A stretch of DNA of 40,033 bases. It comes from a virus. The number at the start of each line of letters is the position of its first letter. Within the stretch, counting starts at the first letter, position 1. Of the stretch, positions 36,376 through 40,033 are shown one piece after another. The notes beneath the pieces were generated by a model. It made no database searches and was not told the origin of the DNA. It worked only from the letters and a program-made list of their open reading frames with translations. The stretch spans positions 1 to 40,033 of the IMG/VR virus record IMGVR_UViG_3300031746_000065; one strand, 5' to 3'. The position numbers and the translations under genes were made by a program.

Positions 36376-36581
36376 CGGTCCACTTCCTTCTGGCGACACG
36401 GGCAGTCGGACGCACACCCGCCCGCCTCATGGACGAAGATGTCAAAGGCTTCGCACAGGGCCGTGACTAGCGCCTCGCCCTCGTCGTGGTCTATCACCTG
36501 AAAGAAGACAGGCCCAGCTTGCAGCCCCTCGACGTGAACCTGGTATCGCTTCGTCGCCGTGGCAGTCGCTTTCACCGTCAT
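36372..36581 (-). CDS. Hypothetical 69-residue early protein
   Basis: This protein has a beta-rich start (KRYQVHVEGLQAGPVFFQVI), a helix (EGEALVTALCEAFDIFVHEA) and a C-terminal GGCASDCPC. Start and stop both overlap neighbours. No family is recognised. Confidence 0.55.
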   Translation of the reverse strand: MTVKATATATKRYQVHVEGLQAGPVFFQVIDHDEGEALVTALCEAFDIFVHEAGGCASDCPCRQKEVDR

Positions 36582-37027
36582 GCCACCACCTCCGGCTTGC
36601 GTTCGAGCTCGAGTGTGGAGTCGCCCCGAATGGACGTGCGCTCCTCGTCGAGAATCCTGCTTATATCGCCGCCTCTCTTGGCGAGCTGGTTCAGCGCGGC
36701 GTGGTCCACCTTCAGTTGCGGCTCCGGATAGACGAACGCGACCGCCAACTCCCTGACTTGCAGGAACTCGCTGAGGCGTTGGAACAGGCGTTCGGGGTCT
36801 TCGACACGGTGGGTGATGTGGCCGGGGTGAACCTTGCCCGTCCAGTCCTTCCCGTCGAAGACAGTGGCGCCGCGGTCCAGCAGACGGGCCAGCAGTTCCC
36901 CCCGGGTGCCATGCGCCAGCCAGCGGTAGTGCTCGGCCTGGCGGGTGAAGCCGTCTATCATCTCGGCTATGGCATCGTCGCCATACTCAGTCAAGTCCTT
37001 GATGTTTCCTTCCGTTTGATCTATCAT
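36578..37027 (-). CDS. Gp157-like helical early protein
   Basis: This 149-residue protein begins MIDQTEGNIKDLTEYGDD and has the helix QAEHYRWLAHGTRGELLARL, then KVDHAALNQLAKRGGDISRI. It is similar in layout to siphovirus Gp157-type proteins found next to recombination genes. The start at 37027 was chosen because it lies directly after the upstream stop; an upstream reading overlaps that gene. Confidence 0.55.
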   Translation of the reverse strand: MIDQTEGNIKDLTEYGDDAIAEMIDGFTRQAEHYRWLAHGTRGELLARLLDRGATVFDGKDWTGKVHPGHITHRVEDPERLFQRLSEFLQVRELAVAFVYPEPQLKVDHAALNQLAKRGGDISRILDEERTSIRGDSTLELERKPEVVA

Positions 37028-37031
37028 GGTC

Positions 37032-37289
37032 TCAGCAACACTCCTTTCTCTCCGAGCCCGTCGGCGCGCCCACGTCGGCGGGCTCAATGCTTTGTTCTAC
37101 CTGTGACAGGGGCAGATACCACAAGTTCGTCCACCGCCTGCGGCCCTTGAACGTCGTGATGTGAAGCCCCACTAGCGGCTCGCCGTAGTCCTCTAGGGTT
37201 TGTGGGTCGCTCCTGATGGCGTGAATGTCCCCGGCCGCTGGGAGGCCGTAGTAGGGATCGCACATCCGTATTCGTTGGCCTACGCGCAT
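37032..37289 (-). CDS. Hypothetical 85-residue early protein
   Basis: This protein begins MRVGQRIRMCDPYYGLPAAG and has a strand pair with PLVGLHITTFKGRRRWTNLW. Its ATG overlaps the previous stop as TGATG, with GGAGG upstream. It resembles small OB- or SH3-like phage proteins but no family is assigned. Confidence 0.55.
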   Translation of the reverse strand: MRVGQRIRMCDPYYGLPAAGDIHAIRSDPQTLEDYGEPLVGLHITTFKGRRRWTNLWYLPLSQVEQSIEPADVGAPTGSERKECC

Positions 37290-37582
37290 CAGTTCCTCCC
37301 GTCCTGCCAACTCCACCAGTCCTCTTCCCACGCCACCATCCCGAAACCGGTTGGCGTCTCGAATTGCGTGCGGATGAACCGGGTAGGCAGGCAAACCCAC
37401 CAGGGCCACGATTCGGTAGAGAGCGAAGACGCGGCCAGGTCATCTAGCAACCGCAGGTGCTCTAGCCGCGCATGGGTGACTAGGAGGCGCTGGATGGGCG
37501 GCAGGACACCACTGAGGTTCGCAAGGGCGGGCTCGTATTCAGCAAGCCAGCGCGGGGTTTCATTCAGTGCAACGGCGGCCAT
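37289..37582 (-). CDS. Hypothetical 97-residue early protein
   Basis: This protein begins MAAVALNETPRWLAEYEPAL, has a helix-rich core and ends with a Trp-rich MVAWEEDWWSWQDG. GAGGAAGACA precedes the ATG. It overlaps the repeat-protein gene by 23 nt. The family is not recognised. Confidence 0.5.
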   Translation of the reverse strand: MAAVALNETPRWLAEYEPALANLSGVLPPIQRLLVTHARLEHLRLLDDLAASSLSTESWPWWVCLPTRFIRTQFETPTGFGMVAWEEDWWSWQDGRN

Positions 37583-37988
37583 TGTCTTCCTCAATGATGT
37601 TTGCCAGCAGGGGTGCCTTGGCCTTCTGGTAGGCTCCCCACAGGGGTGCCTCGGTCTTCTGGTAGGCGTCCCACAGGGCAGCCTTGGCCTTCTGGTAGGC
37701 TTCCCGCAGGGCAGCCTCGGCCTTCTGGTAGTCTTCCCACAGGGGTGCCTTGGCCTTCTGGTAGGCTTCCCACAGGGGTGCCTTGGCCTTCTGGTAGGCG
37801 TCCCGCAGGGGAGGGGTGAGAATCTCCTCAGCTAACCAGTCAAGATCAAGTTTCAGTTCAGCGGCCCGTAGTAGGTTCTCACGAGAGAGGCTTGCCCCCT
37901 GCGGCCACTCAACCCCGAAGATTGAGACCTGATCCTCGCAAGCCTTCCGCCTTCGCAGCCACGCTACGGTGATGCGCTTTGGTATCAT
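37560..37988 (-). CDS. Tandem-repeat protein, paralog B
   Basis: This 142-residue protein shares its N-terminal domain with the gene at 35001: AWLRRRKACEDQVSIFGVEW, then LKLDLDWLAEEIL. Six 11-residue repeats follow (PLWEAYQKAKA type), encoded by the 33-bp repeats at 37610-37807. The repeat sequence differs from paralog A while length and position are the same, so the repeats seem to have spread after duplication. A long coiled-coil tail is predicted. Function is unknown. Confidence 0.7.
   Translation of the reverse strand: MIPKRITVAWLRRRKACEDQVSIFGVEWPQGASLSRENLLRAAELKLDLDWLAEEILTPPLRDAYQKAKAPLWEAYQKAKAPLWEDYQKAEAALREAYQKAKAALWDAYQKTEAPLWGAYQKAKAPLLANIIEEDNGRRCTE
37610..37807. repeat. Six tandem 33-bp repeats
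   Basis: The six consecutive 33-bp units run from 37610 to 37807 and encode 11 residues each. They begin with GGGGTGCCT or GGGCAGCCT. Sequence differs between units, mainly in the first few bases and at position 25-30. Confidence 0.9.
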
Positions 37989-38290
37989 CTATCCCCTCGA
38001 TCTCGCCCGCCGCCGTGCGCTGGGCCTCTCGCGCCAACCTCATGCACCGTAGCGCCCGTTCTGTGTCCCGCGCCTTGAGTGCTAGGATCGCTTGCTCGAT
38101 GTAGATTTGCCCGTCGAAAAGGCACAACACTATCTGACTCTTCGCCCCGCAGGGCCTCGCGCACATCTCCCACCTCTAAGTCCAGGCCGGTCCACCGCCG
38201 CCACGCCCGTTCAATGTCCTCGTCGTCGGGTATCGCCATCGCCTTACGCATGGCGGCAACCCTGTGTAGTAATGCTACTGTCGGCTCCAT
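37909..38290 (-). CDS. Helical early protein with apparent frameshift
   Basis: The first part (start 38290, GGGAGG upstream) reads MEPTVALLHRVAAMRKAMAI, then WTGLDLEVGDVREAL. The second part, in another frame, reads IYIEQAILALKARDTERALR, then LAREAQRTAAGEIEGI, and is clearly more protein-like than the first frame there. Removing one T from the TTTT run at 38120-38117 joins them (VVPFDGQIY). It could be a programmed +1 shift, a real mutation, an assembly error or two genes. The tail overlaps the repeat gene. Confidence 0.45.
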
Positions 38291-38354
38291 AGCCACCTCC
38301 CTTCACCCTTGCCGGAGCCGCCGCGCTCGGCCCCAGCAGGGGGTGCGGCCTTAG

Positions 38355-38525
38355 TTATTCGTCGTCCTCGTCGGGAACGTCCTCGATACACTCCAACTTT
38401 GTCCAGCGTTCGACGACGGCAGTATCCGGACGAAGCACTGACTCGACCTTCTCCACCACCTCATCACCTACCGCCTCGTCGAGTGCTTTGACGATGTATG
38501 TAGTCACGTAGGTGTATCGCTTCAT
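38355..38525 (-). CDS. Small acidic early protein
   Basis: This 56-residue protein begins MKRYTYVTTYIVKALDEAVG and ends with VPDEDDE. GGAGG lies upstream of the ATG, and the ATG overlaps the previous stop (ATGA). Helix-rich and acidic; no family is recognised. The 64 nt after it hold no gene. Confidence 0.7.
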   Translation of the reverse strand: MKRYTYVTTYIVKALDEAVGDEVVEKVESVLRPDTAVVERWTKLECIEDVPDEDDE

Positions 38526-38704
38526 GCTTCCTCCTTATGCCCGTCCTTGCCGTCCCTGCGCTCCCGACACCAACACCGCGTCCCGCATCCGGGATTAGGG
38601 CAGCGAGTCGGCATCTTGGGCTTTCGTGGGTGCCACCGGTATCCACATTCTTTGCATTGCAGGGTGGGCAACCCCAATTCGATGACTTGGCTGTAAATGT
38701 CCAT
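38522..38704 (-). CDS. Zinc-ribbon protein, first early gene
   Basis: This 60-residue protein has CKECGYRWHPRKPKMPTRC, then CGTRCWCRERRDG, a zinc ribbon with a basic tail. It is the first gene of the early operon, directly downstream of the intergenic control region. Such proteins may bind nucleic acid or host RNA polymerase, but the role is not established. Confidence 0.7.
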   Translation of the reverse strand: MDIYSQVIELGLPTLQCKECGYRWHPRKPKMPTRCPNPGCGTRCWCRERRDGKDGHKEEA

Positions 38705-38710
38705 GTCCCC

Positions 38711-38739
38711 AGTTTCGTATATAAGGGTTGCATTGTCAA
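38711..38739 (-). promoter_or_regulatory. Possible early promoter
   Basis: A perfect TTGACA (38739-38734) stands 17 nt before GAAACT, a poor -10; TATATA lies only 10 nt downstream. It is well placed for the early operon, in the gap divergent to the integrase. An inverted repeat (AGGCG/CGCCT, 38754-38772 region) lies nearby. The -10 makes it tentative. Confidence 0.4.
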
Positions 38740-38811
38740 TACCCCCCGTAGATAGGCGGCTAAAAATCGCCTCATTTTTCTTTAGGAATTCCCCCGCCGT
38801 AGACCTTTCCC

Positions 38812-38820
38812 TGTTAGAAT
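38812..38820 (+). promoter_or_regulatory. Extended -10 of the integrase gene
   Basis: TGTTAGAAT is an extended -10 ending 9 nt before the TTG start at 38830. No convincing -35 lies 17 nt upstream. The transcript would have almost no leader, as with the free-standing endonuclease genes. Confidence 0.5.
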
Positions 38821-38829
38821 CGTTATGTT

Positions 38830-39654
38830 TTGGAACACTTAGTCGCGTCTTATCTCTTCGGGTTGGAGGCCGCTGGGCGTTCGCCGCTGACGATTGCCAG
38901 TTACCAGCAGGTGCTCACTAGCCTACGGCGATTCCTGGGGCGAGTCAACGTCCGGCGCGTCAAGGCCGAACACCTTAGAGCCTACCTTGCCAGCCTGCGC
39001 CACCTCAAGCCCGGCACGATTAGGACTCATTGCGCCATCGTCTCTGCGTTCTTCAACCGGCTCGTGGAAGAAGGGGCAATCAAAGAGAATCCCATGAAGC
39101 ATCTACGCCGTCCCCGGCAACCCCACCAGTGGCGGCCCGTCTTTAGCACCGACGAACTCCTAGCTATTCTACACGCTGCTGAGGAAACTGGCAACCCGAC
39201 GAGGAACAAGGCCATCGTCTACCTACTCCTGGACTGCGGGCTTCGTCTGTCGGAACTCTCCGGCCTCAAACCAAGCGACTATGACGCCAGAAGTTCAACG
39301 CTGAGGGTCAACGGCAAGGGCGCGAAAGTGCGCGTCGTCGGGCTTGGTCAGCATTCTAGGGAAGCGTTTGAGGAACACCTAGCACAAACCAACGGGTCCC
39401 TGTGGGGGATTCAGCGAGCGGGTGTTAAGGCCCTCATCTACCGCCTGGGCTACAAGGCGGGCGTGAACGCCCATCCGCACAAGTTCCGACACAGCTTCGC
39501 CAACCGCTTTCTGGACGCAGGCGGCTCCATTGATGAGTTGCAATGCCTACTGGGCCATAGCAGCATCCAGACGACGATGATCTATGCAGCGGCGCAACAG
39601 CAGGAACGCGCCATCAGAAGCCATGTAGAGCACTCACCGGGGGATAGATTATGA
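38830..39654 (+). CDS. int: Tyrosine recombinase (integrase)
   Basis: This 274-residue protein has an N-terminal SAM-like core-binding domain (residues 1-95) and the catalytic domain with Arg139 (CGLRLSEL), Lys163 (NGKGAK), His217 and Arg220 (HKFR), His243 (LLGHSSI) and nucleophile Tyr252 (MIYAAA). It would join phage and host DNA at the attachment sites. There is no extra N-terminal arm-binding domain, so it is of the short XerC-like type. TTG is the only in-frame start close to the promoter. It is divergent to the early operon and convergent with the minus-strand promoter at 39834. Confidence 0.9.
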   Translation: MEHLVASYLFGLEAAGRSPLTIASYQQVLTSLRRFLGRVNVRRVKAEHLRAYLASLRHLKPGTIRTHCAIVSAFFNRLVEEGAIKENPMKHLRRPRQPHQWRPVFSTDELLAILHAAEETGNPTRNKAIVYLLLDCGLRLSELSGLKPSDYDARSSTLRVNGKGAKVRVVGLGQHSREAFEEHLAQTNGSLWGIQRAGVKALIYRLGYKAGVNAHPHKFRHSFANRFLDAGGSIDELQCLLGHSSIQTTMIYAAAQQQERAIRSHVEHSPGDRL

Positions 39655-39683
39655 AGAGGCCAGCCCCGAAAGACTGGCCTCTT
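39654..39683. terminator. Hairpin after the integrase
   Basis: AAGAGGCCAG (39654-39663) pairs perfectly with 39674-39683 around a 10-nt loop, directly at the integrase stop. The T-run is only two bases on either strand, so termination is plausible but not certain. It would also end any transcript from the minus-strand promoter at 39834. Confidence 0.6.
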
Positions 39684-39833
39684 ACTCCCCCGCTCACCCA
39701 AGCGAACGGAGTGATTTGTCCCGCGCACTGCGGCGATCAACCCGCAGCGGCCTGCGTCACGGGGGCATCCTAAAGACACAAGTCGGGCAGGATGCTAGCT
39801 CCTGGCAGGCCCCGAAACTTGGCCCATGCACAT
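39684..39833. other. Non-coding gap between integrase and promoter P2
   Basis: There is no convincing gene here: the longest minus-strand frame overlaps the integrase antisense and looks random. The stretch could hold the attachment site (attP), as is common next to an integrase, and would be transcribed from promoter P2 as an RNA antisense to the integrase end. Neither is proven. Confidence 0.4.
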
Positions 39834-39863
39834 ATTATAGACCGAGGACGCCAGCCCGTCAAG
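39834..39863 (-). promoter_or_regulatory. Minus-strand promoter P2, second copy of the 30-bp repeat
   Basis: TTGACG (39862-39857), a 17-nt spacer and TATAAT (39839-39834) match P1 (500-529) at 28 of 30 positions. The -35 overlaps the TGA of the junction gene. It points towards the integrase 3' end. In a circular molecule it lies about 700 bp downstream of P1. Confidence 0.8.
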
Positions 39864-40033
39864 TGGACGTGTTCAAGGCCACCAATGATTTTTGCCTTGC
39901 CCACCTGATCCACCGACTGAAGTGCAACTCCCACCAGAAGTACCCCGCCTCGACATCAGCGTGCCATTCCGCACACCACTCTACCCTGTGAAGCCAGAGT
40001 AGGGGCATTCCGAGCGCCAGGGCCACATCTCTT
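39859..40033 (-). CDS. Junction-spanning phage protein, C-terminal part
   Basis: This is the C-terminal part of the gene that starts at 239. The join gives a GGA codon from bases 2, 1 and 40033, then RDVALALGMPLLWLHRVEW, then FWWELHFSRWIRWAR and a TGA at 39861-39859. 239 plus 175 nt make exactly 138 codons. The 'VALALGMPL' and 'WWELHF' segments match the expected C-terminus of the family recognised from the N-terminal part ('ALAVAL-GLPV' and 'WEMTF'), so the join is not accidental. Confidence 0.8.
   Translation of the reverse strand, partial: RDVALALGMPLLWLHRVEWCAEWHADVEAGYFWWELHFSRWIRWARQKSLVALNTST

Noticed and set aside
35041-37807. Tandem 33-bp arrays as CRISPR
   Set aside because: There are no spacers between units, the arrays are in frame inside genes, and no cas genes are present.
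500-39863. The 30-bp direct repeat near both ends as attL and attR of an integrated prophage
   Set aside because: Both copies are perfect promoters in the same orientation, and the window ends join in one gene, so there are no host flanks. They differ at two positions.
1-40033. tRNA or rRNA genes
   Set aside because: No cloverleaf with proper arms or conserved rRNA stretch was seen by eye; a tRNAscan-SE run would be decisive.

Overview
The window looks like one complete, circular (or circularly permuted) genome of a temperate double-stranded DNA tailed phage, about 40 kb long. The main evidence is at the ends. A minus-strand gene runs off base 1 and continues in frame from base 40033 to a stop at 39861, giving one 137-residue protein of a recognisable phage family. 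GC content looks like the high fifties by eye, Shine-Dalgarno sites are strong, and neighbouring genes overlap heavily (ATGA, TAATG, GTGA). The virion genes point to a short-tailed podovirus: portal, internal virion proteins with a transglycosylase, scaffold, HK97-type capsid protein, head-tail adaptor, a large nozzle-like protein and a fibre, with no tape measure or tail sheath. The host cannot be read with confidence. An inserted palindromic repeat at 34428-34464 resembles dispersed repeats in some environmental bacterial chromosomes, Chloroflexota among them, but that is only a hint.

Layout. Bases 1-530 and 39655-40033 form one region across the join: a promoter at 500-529, two tiny ORFs, the junction gene, and a near-identical second promoter at 39834-39863. 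Bases 525-9939, on the minus strand, hold a holin-like protein, small proteins, a DNRLRE-like protein, a GNAT acetyltransferase, the tail fibre, the nozzle-like protein, the adaptor and small virion-associated proteins. Bases 9986-13596 are the capsid block, with a decoration-like protein, a C2H2 zinc-finger protein, the major capsid gene and the scaffold. The capsid gene is split by a 637-nt group I intron that encodes a LAGLIDADG endonuclease. Bases 14230-20489 encode three internal virion proteins and 21430-26568 the portal and terminase genes. A promoter at 26730-26758 probably drives this late block.

Bases 26787-38704, also minus strand, are the early block. It holds many small zinc-ribbon proteins, a VRR-NUC nuclease, a replication-initiator-like protein, an amidase endolysin, a 3D-domain protein, an ART-like protein, a C5 cytosine methyltransferase, a LexA-like winged helix, a likely recombination protein and two paralogous proteins built on 33-bp tandem repeats. 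The integrase (38830-39654, plus strand) lies divergent to this block.

How the genes work together. Early genes probably handle replication, recombination, DNA modification and host interaction, apparently using the host polymerase, since no polymerase or helicase gene is visible. Late genes build the short-tailed virion and the integrase gives lysogeny. No classical CI-like repressor was recognised. The twin promoters with a conserved spacer, the palindrome beside one of them and the LexA-like protein are the best candidates for the control circuit. Four homing-endonuclease genes are present: one in the intron and three free-standing. Each free-standing one has its own promoter or an extended minus-10 element, and two lie on the strand opposite the operons they interrupt.
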